A DNA stretch of 64,000 nucleotides from Cellulomonas_A sp047229345 (GTDB lineage: Bacteria; Actinomycetota; Actinomycetes; Actinomycetales; Cellulomonadaceae). Numbering within the stretch: position 1 is the first letter of the stretch; each line of letters opens with the position of its first letter. The notes beneath the pieces were generated by a model, which saw nothing but the letters and a program-made list of their open reading frames with translations, searched no databases and was not told the DNA's origin. A program made the translations under genes and the position numbers. Positions 50,977-58,726 of this stretch are shown here, in pieces. The stretch covers positions 5,043-69,042 of the forward strand of contig NZ_JBFTER010000012.1 in NCBI RefSeq assembly GCF_047229345.1, given 5' to 3'.

Positions 50977-50982
50977 TAGCCT
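50977..50982 (+). promoter_or_regulatory. Probable leaderless -10 element for the HAD gene
   Basis: TAGCCT, then 6 nt (CGATCG), then GTG at 50989. Confidence 0.5.
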
Positions 50983-50988
50983 CGATCG

Positions 50989-51774
50989 GTGCGCACCACC
51001 GTGGTGCGCGGCGTCGATCGGAGCCCCGTCTTGACCTCCCAGCCTGGCAGCGCGACAGCGAGTCGAACCCCCTCAGCAGCGCCTCCGCTGCCCGCGGCGG
51101 TGCTCTGGGACATGGACGGCACCCTCATCGACACCGAGCCGTACTGGATGAGCGCGGAGACCGAGCTCGTCGAGGCTCACGGCGGCGTGTGGACCCGTGA
51201 GGACGCGCTCGCGATGGTGGGCAGCTCGATGGCGGTGTGCGCGCGGACCCTGCGGTCGCGCGGCGTGGCGCTGCCCGACGAGGAGATCAGCGGGTTCCTC
51301 AACGCGCGCGTCGCGGCCGGCGTGGCGGCGGGGATCCCGTGGCAGCCGGGCGCACGTGAGCTGCTCGACGCGCTCGTCGCCGCGGGCGTGCCGCTCGCGC
51401 TCGTGACGTCGTCGTTCGCCGAGCTCGCCGAGCCGTTCGCGCGCGCCGTCGGCGTGTTCGACGTCGTCGTCAGCGGCGACGAGGTCACGCACCCCAAGCC
51501 CCACCCCGAGCCGTACCTGACGGCGGCCGCGCGGCTCGGTGTCGACGTCCGGGAGTGCGTCGCGGTGGAGGACTCGCGATCGGGCGTCGCCTCCGCGCAC
51601 GCAGCGGGTGCACGGGTCCTGGCGGTCCAGGTGCTCGCCCCGGTCGAGCCGCTCGACGGGGTGAGCATCACCGGGTCGCTGGCCTCGGTGTCCCTCGACG
51701 TGCTCGCGGCGATCAGCGGCGGCCAGGTCGTCGACCTGCGCGGCGGCGCCACGGCGGCGCCCGCCGAGGTCTAG
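50989..51774 (+). CDS. HAD-superfamily phosphatase (subfamily IA, beta-phosphoglucomutase-like)
   Basis: 261 aa. The nucleophile motif LWDMDGTLIDTEPYW, the Ser/Thr motif LALVTSS, the Lys in VTHPKPHPEPYL and the acidic motif CVAVEDSRSGVASA are all present, with a helical cap between about 55 and 115. Such enzymes hydrolyse sugar phosphates or similar compounds; the substrate is unknown. The N-terminal 35 residues are a loose extension. The gene's TAG is shared as CTAG with the stop of the convergent nuclease gene. Confidence 0.9.
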   Translation: MRTTVVRGVDRSPVLTSQPGSATASRTPSAAPPLPAAVLWDMDGTLIDTEPYWMSAETELVEAHGGVWTREDALAMVGSSMAVCARTLRSRGVALPDEEISGFLNARVAAGVAAGIPWQPGARELLDALVAAGVPLALVTSSFAELAEPFARAVGVFDVVVSGDEVTHPKPHPEPYLTAAARLGVDVRECVAVEDSRSGVASAHAAGARVLAVQVLAPVEPLDGVSITGSLASVSLDVLAAISGGQVVDLRGGATAAPAEV

Positions 51775-52913
51775 GCGGGCGGCGACCCCGCGCCGGACGC
51801 CCCGGTGGCGGGGGAGCCCGAGAGGGTCTGTGCCCCGCCGACGGGGACCGGCTCGACCGCCGCCTCCGCGGCGGAGCGGGAGCCCGACGGGACGACGCCG
51901 AGCACCAGCTCGACCGCCCCCTCCGGAACCTCGGGCGCCGTGCCGCCGAACGCCGGGCACCGGTCCTTGAACGAGCACCACCCGCACAGCTTCGACGGGC
52001 GCGGGCGCCACTCGCCGGACCGCGCGGTGTCCTCGATGCCGGCCCAGATCGAGCGGACCCGCTGCTCGAACGTGACCATCTCCGCCTCGCTCGGCGCGTG
52101 CCGCACGATCTGCTGGTCACCGAGGTAGACGAGCTGCAGCAGCGCGGGCAGCACACCTCGCTCGCGCTGGATCACGTACGCGTAGAACCGCATCTGGAAC
52201 AGCGCGGAGCTCTCGAACCCCGGCCGCGGTGAGCGGCCGGTCTTGTAGTCGACGACGCGGACCATGCCGTTCGGGGCCACGTCGATGCGGTCGACGATGC
52301 CGCGCAGCTGCGGGCCGTCCTCGAGCTGCGTGCGGACCATGAGCTCGCGCTCGCGGGGCTCGAGCCGGTTCGGGTCCTCGAGCGTGAAGTACGTGTCGAG
52401 CAGCGTGCCCGCGCTCGCGAGCCACTCGGTGCGCTCCGCGTCGGAGGCGAACAGCTCCCGGTACGCCGGCGACTCCTCGAGGAGCGCCGCCCACTGGCCG
52501 TCGACCATCGCGCGCGCCGCCGCGGGCGTGCGCTCCCCGGCGGGCAGGTCGTAGAGCCGCTCGAGCACCGCGTGCACCAGCGTGCCGCGTGCGGCGGCCG
52601 GGCTGGCCGGCTCGGGCAGCTTGTCCACGACGCGCAGGCGGAAGAGCAGCGGGCACTGCAGGAAGTCGTTGGCCCGTGACGGCGACAGCCCGGGCACGGA
52701 GCGACGCTCGGCCTGTGCCGGCACCTCGGTGTCCGTCGCGACGATCCCCGCCGTCTCGGCGTCGCCGATGGTCTCGGGGCCACCGACGCCACCGGAGGAC
52801 GCGACGCCACCGGGGGACGCGGCGCCGTCGGCCACCTCGGCCGTGACCCCCTCGGGCGCGGCGGACGGCGCAGCGAGGTCGGCCGCGTCGAGCTCGGTCA
52901 GGTCGGTCGTCAC
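51771..52913 (-). CDS. RecB-family/Cas4-like PD-(D/E)XK exonuclease
   Basis: 380 aa. Nuclease core: RGIVDRIDVAPNGMVRVVDYKTGRSPRPG contains the D and D-x-K motifs, and Q-x-x-x-Y follows in FQMRFYAYVIQRER. Four cysteines, one in NDFLQCPLLFR and three in LCGWCSFKDRCPAF, form the iron-sulphur cluster arrangement of the AddB/Cas4 type. It lacks the helicase part, so it is a stand-alone exonuclease, common in actinobacteria beside the site-2 protease gene. The first 70 and last 55 residues are low complexity. No CRISPR array is near, so this is not a Cas4. GTG 52913 has TAGGCT 6 nt upstream. Confidence 0.9.
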   Translation of the reverse strand: MTTDLTELDAADLAAPSAAPEGVTAEVADGAASPGGVASSGGVGGPETIGDAETAGIVATDTEVPAQAERRSVPGLSPSRANDFLQCPLLFRLRVVDKLPEPASPAAARGTLVHAVLERLYDLPAGERTPAAARAMVDGQWAALLEESPAYRELFASDAERTEWLASAGTLLDTYFTLEDPNRLEPRERELMVRTQLEDGPQLRGIVDRIDVAPNGMVRVVDYKTGRSPRPGFESSALFQMRFYAYVIQRERGVLPALLQLVYLGDQQIVRHAPSEAEMVTFEQRVRSIWAGIEDTARSGEWRPRPSKLCGWCSFKDRCPAFGGTAPEVPEGAVELVLGVVPSGSRSAAEAAVEPVPVGGAQTLSGSPATGASGAGSPPA

Positions 52914-52919
52914 GGCACG

Positions 52920-52955
52920 AGCCTAGGCGGCCCCACCGACACGACGACCTAGGCT
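52920..52955. promoter_or_regulatory. Paired leaderless promoters between the nuclease and site-2 protease genes
   Basis: TAGGCT occurs on the minus strand (52920-52925), 6 nt before GTG 52913, and on the plus strand (52950-52955), 7 nt before GTG 52963. The two starts are only 50 bp apart, so initiation in one direction should interfere with the other. Confidence 0.5.
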
Positions 52956-52962
52956 GGCGGGC

Positions 52963-54120
52963 GTGAGCAGCGCAGAGCGTCGGCAGGGCACCCAGGGCTG
53001 GGTCGTGGGCCGGGCCGCCGGCGCGCCGGTCGTCGTCACCCCGAGCTGGCTGCTCGCAGCCGTGGTGCTCACCGCGGCGTTCGCCCCGACGATCCAGGCC
53101 CGGGCACCGCAGCTCGGTGGGCTCACGTGGGTCGTGGCCGGCGGGTTCGTCGTCATGCTGTTCGTCTCGGTCTTCGTCCACGAGCTCGCGCACGGCTTCG
53201 TCGCGCGCGCCCGCGGCCAGGTCGTCCGCGAGTTCGCACTGACCCTCTGGGGCGGGCACACCGCGTTCGGCGGCGCCGCGCCGACCCCGGCGACGAGCGC
53301 CCTCGTGGCCGTCGTCGGCCCGCTCGCGAACGTCGCGATCGCCGCCGTGTGCTGGGTCGCCGCCCAGGCGGTGCCGTCGTCGGGCCTGCTCGGGATGCTG
53401 CTCTGGGCCGGCGCGTTCTCCAACGGCTTCGTGGCGGTCTTCAACCTCGTGCCCGGTCTGCCGCTCGACGGTGGGCGCGTGCTCGAGGCGCTCGTCTGGC
53501 GCCTCACGGGCGACCGGCACACCGGCACCGTCGCCGCCGGGTGGGCCGGTCGCGTCGTCGCCGTCGGCGTGCTCGCGTGGGCGCTCGCCCTGCCCCTGCT
53601 CGACGGCACGAGGCCGTCGCTGTTCACCGTCGGCTGGGCCGGGCTCGTCGGGGCGTTCCTGTGGAGCGGGGCGAGCGGGGCGATCCGCGAGGGTCGCACC
53701 GGGCGCCGGCTCGATCTCGTCACCGTCGAGAGCGTCGGGCTCCCCGCGACGGTCGTCCCCGCCGGCGCGACCCTCGCGGACGCCGACCGCGCCCGGAGCG
53801 CCGCCGGGGTCGACGACGTCGTGCTCGTCTCGCCCGAGGGCCGTCCGGAGGCGTACGTCGACCGGGCCGCCGCTGCCGGGGTGCCGTCCGAGCGGCGCGC
53901 GGCGACCCCCGTCGCGGCCGTCGCCGTCGTGCTGCCGCCCGGCGCCGTCGTCGACGGGACGCTGCGCGGGGCCGAGCTGGTCGGGGCCGTGGGGCACGCC
54001 ACCCGCCTCTCGCCCGTGCTGGCGGTCGTCGCCGACGGGCGCGTCACGGCGCTCGTGCGGGCCACCGACGTCGTCGCGGCGCTGCGCCACGTGGGCCCGG
54101 GCGCCGCGGCGCGCTCCTAG
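52963..54120 (+). CDS. Site-2 protease-family (M50) metallopeptidase
   Basis: 385 aa. Intramembrane zinc protease. HELAH in FVHELAHGFVARA holds the first two zinc ligands, and FNLVPGLPLDGGRVLEALVWRLTG holds the third ligand Asp. Five to six hydrophobic segments occupy about 25-235. The remaining 150 residues form a CBS-like or related soluble domain (DVVLVSPEGRPEAYVDRAAA, LSPVLAVVADGRVTALVRATDVVAAL). The natural substrate is unknown. It is followed with a 4-nt gap or overlap zone by trmI: the -10 hexamer of trmI includes this gene's TAG stop. Confidence 0.9.
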   Translation: MSSAERRQGTQGWVVGRAAGAPVVVTPSWLLAAVVLTAAFAPTIQARAPQLGGLTWVVAGGFVVMLFVSVFVHELAHGFVARARGQVVREFALTLWGGHTAFGGAAPTPATSALVAVVGPLANVAIAAVCWVAAQAVPSSGLLGMLLWAGAFSNGFVAVFNLVPGLPLDGGRVLEALVWRLTGDRHTGTVAAGWAGRVVAVGVLAWALALPLLDGTRPSLFTVGWAGLVGAFLWSGASGAIREGRTGRRLDLVTVESVGLPATVVPAGATLADADRARSAAGVDDVVLVSPEGRPEAYVDRAAAAGVPSERRAATPVAAVAVVLPPGAVVDGTLRGAELVGAVGHATRLSPVLAVVADGRVTALVRATDVVAALRHVGPGAAARS

Positions 54121-54123
54121 ACT
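54118..54123 (+). promoter_or_regulatory. Probable near-leaderless -10 element for trmI
   Basis: TAGACT, overlapping the TAG stop of the preceding gene, then 8 nt (CGACCCTC) and GTG at 54132. Confidence 0.4.
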
Positions 54124-54131
54124 CGACCCTC

Positions 54132-55178
54132 GTGACCCACGAGACGATCCCCCCGACCGCGCCGTCGAGCAGCACGGGAGCTGCGATGCGGCGCGGCCCG
54201 CTGCGCGAGGGGGACCGCGTCCAGCTCACCGACCCGCGCGGCCGCCTGCACACCATCACGCTGGCCCCCGGCGCGTCGTTCCACACCCACAAGGGCTACT
54301 TCACCCACGACGCGCTCATCGGGGCGCCCGAGGGCACGGTCGTCCGGAACACCGCGGGCATCGAGTACCTGGCCCTGCGGCCGCTCCTGAGCGACTACAC
54401 GCTCTCGATGCCGCGCGGCGCCGCCGTGGTCTACCCCAAGGACGCCGGCCAGATCGTCGCGATGGCCGACATCTACCCGGGCGCACGCGTCGTCGAGGCG
54501 GGCGTCGGGTCCGGCGCGCTCACGATGTCGCTCCTGCGGGCCGTCGGGGACGGCGGCGCGCTGCACTCGATCGAGCGTCGTGAGGACTTCGCCGCGATCG
54601 CGCGCGGCAACGTCGAGGCGTTCTTCGGTGCGCCGCACCCGGCGTGGACGCTCTCGGTCGGGGACCTCTCGGACGTGCTCCCGGTGGCCTCGGAGCCGGC
54701 CTCGGTCGACCGCGTCGTGCTCGACATGCTCGCGCCGTGGGAGAACCTCGACGCCGTCGCGACGGCCCTGGCACCCGGCGGCGTGCTCATCGCCTACGTC
54801 GCGACCACCACGCAGCTCTCGCGCCTGGCCGAGGACATCCGCGCCGACGGCCGCTACACCGAGCCTGAGGCGTGGGAGTCGATGGTCCGCGGCTGGCACC
54901 TCGAGGGCCTGGCCGTCCGGCCGCAGCACCGCATGATCGGCCACACGGGCTTCCTGCTGACGACGCGCCGCCTCGCGGACGGCGTCGACGCGCCGCTGCG
55001 CCGCCGCCGTCCCGCCAAGGGTGCCTACCCGGACGCCGACGCGGTCGAGGGCGTCGCGAGCGCCGCGGCGGTGCCCGACGAGGCGTGGTCGCCCGAGGCG
55101 CTCGGCGAGCGGGCGATCTCCGACAAGAAGATCCGGCGGGTGCGACGCGACGTCGGTCAGGCGCCCGCGACCGACTGA
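54132..55178 (+). CDS. trmI: tRNA (adenine-58-N1)-methyltransferase TrmI
   Basis: 348 aa. Makes m1A58 in the T loop of tRNA. The small N-terminal beta domain (about 25-80) precedes the SAM-binding fold: YPKDAGQIVAMADIYPGARVVEAGVGSGALTMSLLRAVG, VDRVVLDMLAPWENL and the later WHLEGLAVRPQHRMIGHTGFL block typical of TrmI. The actinobacterial position directly before arc is conserved. The last 55 residues are a variable basic tail. GTG 54132 is used; ATG 54186 is an alternative that would still keep the domain. Confidence 0.94.
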   Translation: MTHETIPPTAPSSSTGAAMRRGPLREGDRVQLTDPRGRLHTITLAPGASFHTHKGYFTHDALIGAPEGTVVRNTAGIEYLALRPLLSDYTLSMPRGAAVVYPKDAGQIVAMADIYPGARVVEAGVGSGALTMSLLRAVGDGGALHSIERREDFAAIARGNVEAFFGAPHPAWTLSVGDLSDVLPVASEPASVDRVVLDMLAPWENLDAVATALAPGGVLIAYVATTTQLSRLAEDIRADGRYTEPEAWESMVRGWHLEGLAVRPQHRMIGHTGFLLTTRRLADGVDAPLRRRRPAKGAYPDADAVEGVASAAAVPDEAWSPEALGERAISDKKIRRVRRDVGQAPATD

Positions 55179-55221
55179 CCTGGTCGCCCGTCCGTCTCCG
55201 GACGCCCCGGGCGACACGGGC

Positions 55222-55238
55222 GCGCCACCTGGTGGCGC
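55222..55238. terminator. Compact palindrome after trmI
   Basis: GCGCCACC (55222-55229) and GGTGGCGC (55231-55238) surround a single T. It may terminate trmI or be a regulator site for arc. Confidence 0.3.
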
Positions 55239-55347
55239 CTCGTGCGAGCGATTGACAGGTGTGGTTAGGGTCGCTGCAAGCGCACACCGGCGTGCACCGT
55301 GGACGACTGCCAGGGCCCGCCAGGGTCAGGGGACGGAGGCTGACGCG

Positions 55348-56982
55348 ATGACCGACTCGGGAGCACCAGGCCGGGACCTGCAGCGTGAGCTCGCGCTGCT
55401 GTCCGCCCGGAACGAACGCATCGCGGAGGCCCTCGTGGCCGCGCGCGAGCAGATCGTCGAGCTCAAGCGCCAGCTCGACGAGCTCGCCAAGCCGCCGGGC
55501 ACGTACGCGACGTTCCTCGCCGCCCGCGAGGACGGCACGGTCGACATCGTCTCCGCAGGCCGCAAGATGCACGTCGGCGCCAGCCCGACGCTGGACGTGC
55601 AGCGGCTGCGCCCGGGCCAGGAGGTCATGCTCAACGAGGCCCTCACGGTCGTCGAGGCCGGCGGCTACGAGGAGGTCGGGGAGCTCGTCACCGTCAAGGA
55701 GCTCCTCGGGACGGGGCGCGCGCTCGTCGTGGGCCGCGGCGACGAGGAGCGCGTCGTGCGCTTCGCCGGGCAGCTCCTCGAGGCGTCCGTGCGGGTCGGT
55801 GACGCGCTGACGATCGAGCCGCGCAGCGGGTTCGTGTTCGAGCGGATCCCGCGCGCCGAGGTCGAGGAGCTCGTGCTCGAGGAGGTCCCCGACATCGAGT
55901 ACACCGACATCGGCGGGCTCGGCCCTCAGATCGAGACCATCCGGGACGCGGTCGAGCTGCCCTTCCTGCACCCCGAGCTGTTCCGCGAGCACGGCCTCAA
56001 GCCGCCGAAGGGCGTCCTGCTGTACGGGCCTCCCGGCTGCGGCAAGACGCTCATCGCCAAGGCCGTCGCGCACTCGCTCGCGGCGACCGCCGCCGCGGCC
56101 CGCGGGGAGGACGCCGACGAGACGAAGTCGTACTTCCTCAACGTCAAGGGTCCCGAGCTGCTCAACAAGTACGTGGGGGAGACCGAGCGCCACATCCGGC
56201 TGATCTTCGCCCGCGCCCGCGAGAAGGCGTCCCAGGGCCACCCCGTCGTCGTGTTCTTCGACGAGATGGAGTCGCTGTTCCGCACCCGCGGGACGGGCGT
56301 CTCGAGCGACGTCGAGACGACGATCGTCCCGCAGCTGCTCTCGGAGATCGACGGCGTCGAGCGCCTCGAGAACGTCATCGTGATCGGGGCCTCGAACCGC
56401 GAGGACATGATCGACCCGGCGATCCTGCGGCCCGGCCGCCTCGACGTGAAGATCAAGATCGAGCGGCCCGACGCCGAGGGCGCCCGCGAGATCTTCGCGA
56501 AGTACCTGACGGAGGGTCTGCCGATCCACGCCGACGACCTCGCCGAGCACGGCGGCAGCGCGCGCGCGGCCGTCGACGCGATGATCACCCGCGTCGTCGA
56601 GCGCATGTACACGGAGAGCGAGGAGAACCGCTTCCTCGAGGTGACCTACGCGAGCGGCGACAAGGAGGTCCTGTACTTCAAGGACTTCAACTCGGGCGCG
56701 ATGATCCAGAACGTCGTCGACCGCGCGAAGAAGTCGGCCATCAAGGACTTCCTCGCGACCGGCCAGCGCGGCATCCGCGTCGACCACCTGCTCACCGCGT
56801 GCGTCGACGAGTTCAAGGAGAACGAGGACCTCCCGAACACGACGAACCCCGACGACTGGGCGCGCATCTCCGGCAAGAAGGGCGAGCGCATCGTCTTCAT
56901 CCGGACCATCGTGCAGGGCAAGAAGGGCACGGACGGCTCGCGCACGATCGAGACCGTCACGAGCACCGGTCCGTACCTCTAG
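55348..56982 (+). CDS. arc: AAA ATPase ARC (Mpa), proteasome-associated unfoldase
   Basis: 544 aa. Hexameric ATPase that binds Pup-tagged proteins and threads them to the 20S core where one exists. Order: N-terminal coiled coil (about 10-50), double OB region (about 50-220), AAA domain with Walker A GPPGCGKT (about 228-235) and Walker B VVFFDEMESLF. The C-terminus ends in TGPYL: the terminal Tyr-Leu that opens the proteasome gate in Mpa (GQYL) is kept, with Pro instead of Gln. GGAGG precedes the ATG. It is the first of an arc-dop pair. Confidence 0.95.
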   Translation: MTDSGAPGRDLQRELALLSARNERIAEALVAAREQIVELKRQLDELAKPPGTYATFLAAREDGTVDIVSAGRKMHVGASPTLDVQRLRPGQEVMLNEALTVVEAGGYEEVGELVTVKELLGTGRALVVGRGDEERVVRFAGQLLEASVRVGDALTIEPRSGFVFERIPRAEVEELVLEEVPDIEYTDIGGLGPQIETIRDAVELPFLHPELFREHGLKPPKGVLLYGPPGCGKTLIAKAVAHSLAATAAAARGEDADETKSYFLNVKGPELLNKYVGETERHIRLIFARAREKASQGHPVVVFFDEMESLFRTRGTGVSSDVETTIVPQLLSEIDGVERLENVIVIGASNREDMIDPAILRPGRLDVKIKIERPDAEGAREIFAKYLTEGLPIHADDLAEHGGSARAAVDAMITRVVERMYTESEENRFLEVTYASGDKEVLYFKDFNSGAMIQNVVDRAKKSAIKDFLATGQRGIRVDHLLTACVDEFKENEDLPNTTNPDDWARISGKKGERIVFIRTIVQGKKGTDGSRTIETVTSTGPYL

Positions 56983-57011
56983 GCCGGCTGCCGCTGCGTC
57001 ACCGCGTACCA

Positions 57012-57027
57012 CCCGCGTCTCCGCGGG
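57012..57027 (+). terminator. Short hairpin between arc and dop
   Basis: CCCGCG (57012-57017) and CGCGGG (57022-57027) with a 4-nt loop. It lies 30 bp after the arc stop and might reduce read-through into dop, which has its own -10 element. Confidence 0.35.
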
Positions 57028-57060
57028 CGGACGCGAACGGGCCCATCCCGGCGAGCGCCG

Positions 57061-57066
57061 TAGGGT
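57061..57066 (+). promoter_or_regulatory. Probable leaderless -10 element for dop
   Basis: TAGGGT, then 6 nt (GGGCCC), then GTG at 57073. Confidence 0.5.
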
Positions 57067-57072
57067 GGGCCC

Positions 57073-58692
57073 GTGAGTGTGCGCCGGGTCATGGGGATCG
57101 AGACCGAGTACGGGATCCTCCAGCCCGGGCGACCCAACGCGAACCCGATGCTGCTGTCCAGCCACGTGGTCGCGGTCCACGCGGCGGCGCGTGAGGGCGG
57201 TCGCACACGGGCCCGCTGGGACTACGACGACGAGGACCCGCTGCACGACGCGCGCGGGTTCCGGCTGCAGCGGGCCTCGGCCCACCCGTCGATGCTCACG
57301 GACGACCCCGAGCACGCCGCGCCGTCCGCCGACGGCCCGCAGGAGCTCGCGCGCCCGCTCGTCGAGGAGTACGAGGACCCGGGCGCCGCGAACGTCATCC
57401 TGACCAACGGTGCCCGCCTGTACGTCGACCACGCCCACCCCGAGTACTCCTCGCCGGAGGTCCGCGGCCCGCTCGACGCCGTGCGCTGGGACCGCGCGGG
57501 CGAGCTCGTCATGCTCGCCTCGGTGCGCGCCCTCGCGTCGACCTCCGCGATGCCCGACGTGTCGCTCTATAAGAACAACGTCGACGGCAAGGGCGCGACG
57601 TACGGCACGCACGAGAACTACCTCGTCGACCGCGCGGTGCCGTTCGCGGAGCTCGCGGCCCGGCTCATCCCGTTCCTCGTGACCCGCCAGGTGTACACGG
57701 GTGCCGGCCGCGTCGGGATCGGCCAGCGCGGCGAGGACCCCGGGTTCCAGCTCTCGCAGCGCGCGGACTACATCGAGGCGGAGGTCGGGCTCGAGACGAC
57801 CCTGCGCCGCCCCATCGTCAACACGCGCGACGAGCCGCACGCCGACCCCGTCCGGTGGCGACGGCTGCACGTCATCATCGGCGACGCGAACCTGCTGGAG
57901 GTCGCGACCTACCTCAAGCTCGGGACCACCTCGCTCGTGCTGTGGGTGCTCGAGCGCGCCGTCGGGGACGGGCCTGCGGCGTCGGCCGCCCGGGCTGCCG
58001 TCCACACGTGGGACCGCCTCACGCTGCGTGACCCGGTCGAGGCGGTGCACACCGTCAGCCACGACCTCACGCTGACCGTGCCGCTCGAGCTCGCCGACGG
58101 CCGGCGGCTCACGGCGCTCGAGGTGCAGGGCGAGTACCTCGCGGCCGTCTCCGCGGTGCTCGAGGCCGCCGCGGACGCGCCCGACGAGGAGACGCAGGAC
58201 GTCGTCGCCCGCTGGGGCTCGCTCCTCGGGCGCCTCGCCGACGACCCGGCGAGCTGCGCGCGTGAGGTCGAGTGGCTCGCGAAGCTGCGCCTGCTGGAGG
58301 GGATGCGCCGGCGCGACCAGCTGGAGTGGGACCACCCGCGCCTCGCCGCGGTCGACCTCCAGTGGTCCGACGTCCGGCCCGAGCGGGGGCTGTACCACCG
58401 GCTGGCGGCGGCGGGCGCCGTCGAGCACCTCGTGGGCGCCGACGCCGTCGACGAGGCGGTCGGGCACGCGCCGCACGACACCCGCGCGTACTTCCGGGGT
58501 GAGGTCATCGCACGGTTCGGGTCGCAGGTGTCCGCGGCGAGCTGGGACTCGGTGATCTTCGACGTGCCCGGCGCACCGACGCTGCAGCGCGTGCCGATGA
58601 AGGACCCGACCCGGGGGACCCGCGAGCACGTCGGAGGTCTCCTCGACCGCAGCGCCGACGCCGCCGAGCTCCTGCGCGCCCTCGGCGCCTGA
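57073..58692 (+). CDS. dop: Deamidase of Pup / depupylase Dop
   Basis: 539 aa. Converts the C-terminal Gln of Pup to Glu and removes Pup from substrates. Carboxylate-amine-ligase fold: VMGIETEYGI start, YVDHAHPEYSSPE with the catalytic Asp, VSLYKNNVDGKGATYGTHENYL, and NTRDEPHAD. The insertion at about 40-80 (RARWDYDDEDPLHDARGFRL) is the Dop-loop, which distinguishes Dop from the ligase PafA. Normally pup follows within a few bases; here only 34 bp separate the stop from a convergent gene. Confidence 0.95.
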   Translation: MSVRRVMGIETEYGILQPGRPNANPMLLSSHVVAVHAAAREGGRTRARWDYDDEDPLHDARGFRLQRASAHPSMLTDDPEHAAPSADGPQELARPLVEEYEDPGAANVILTNGARLYVDHAHPEYSSPEVRGPLDAVRWDRAGELVMLASVRALASTSAMPDVSLYKNNVDGKGATYGTHENYLVDRAVPFAELAARLIPFLVTRQVYTGAGRVGIGQRGEDPGFQLSQRADYIEAEVGLETTLRRPIVNTRDEPHADPVRWRRLHVIIGDANLLEVATYLKLGTTSLVLWVLERAVGDGPAASAARAAVHTWDRLTLRDPVEAVHTVSHDLTLTVPLELADGRRLTALEVQGEYLAAVSAVLEAAADAPDEETQDVVARWGSLLGRLADDPASCAREVEWLAKLRLLEGMRRRDQLEWDHPRLAAVDLQWSDVRPERGLYHRLAAAGAVEHLVGADAVDEAVGHAPHDTRAYFRGEVIARFGSQVSAASWDSVIFDVPGAPTLQRVPMKDPTRGTREHVGGLLDRSADAAELLRALGA

Positions 58693-58726
58693 CGCGGTCC
58701 GTCGGCCCCGGCGCGCACGGGTCGGT

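Noticed and set aside
55252..55271. TTGACA followed by TAGGGT upstream of arc as a promoter.
   Set aside because: The spacing is only 8 bp, too short for a -35/-10 pair. TAGGGT alone may still be a -10 element.
58693..58726. Search for a pup gene directly after dop.
   Set aside because: Only 34 bp are available before the convergent membrane gene; nothing coding fits.
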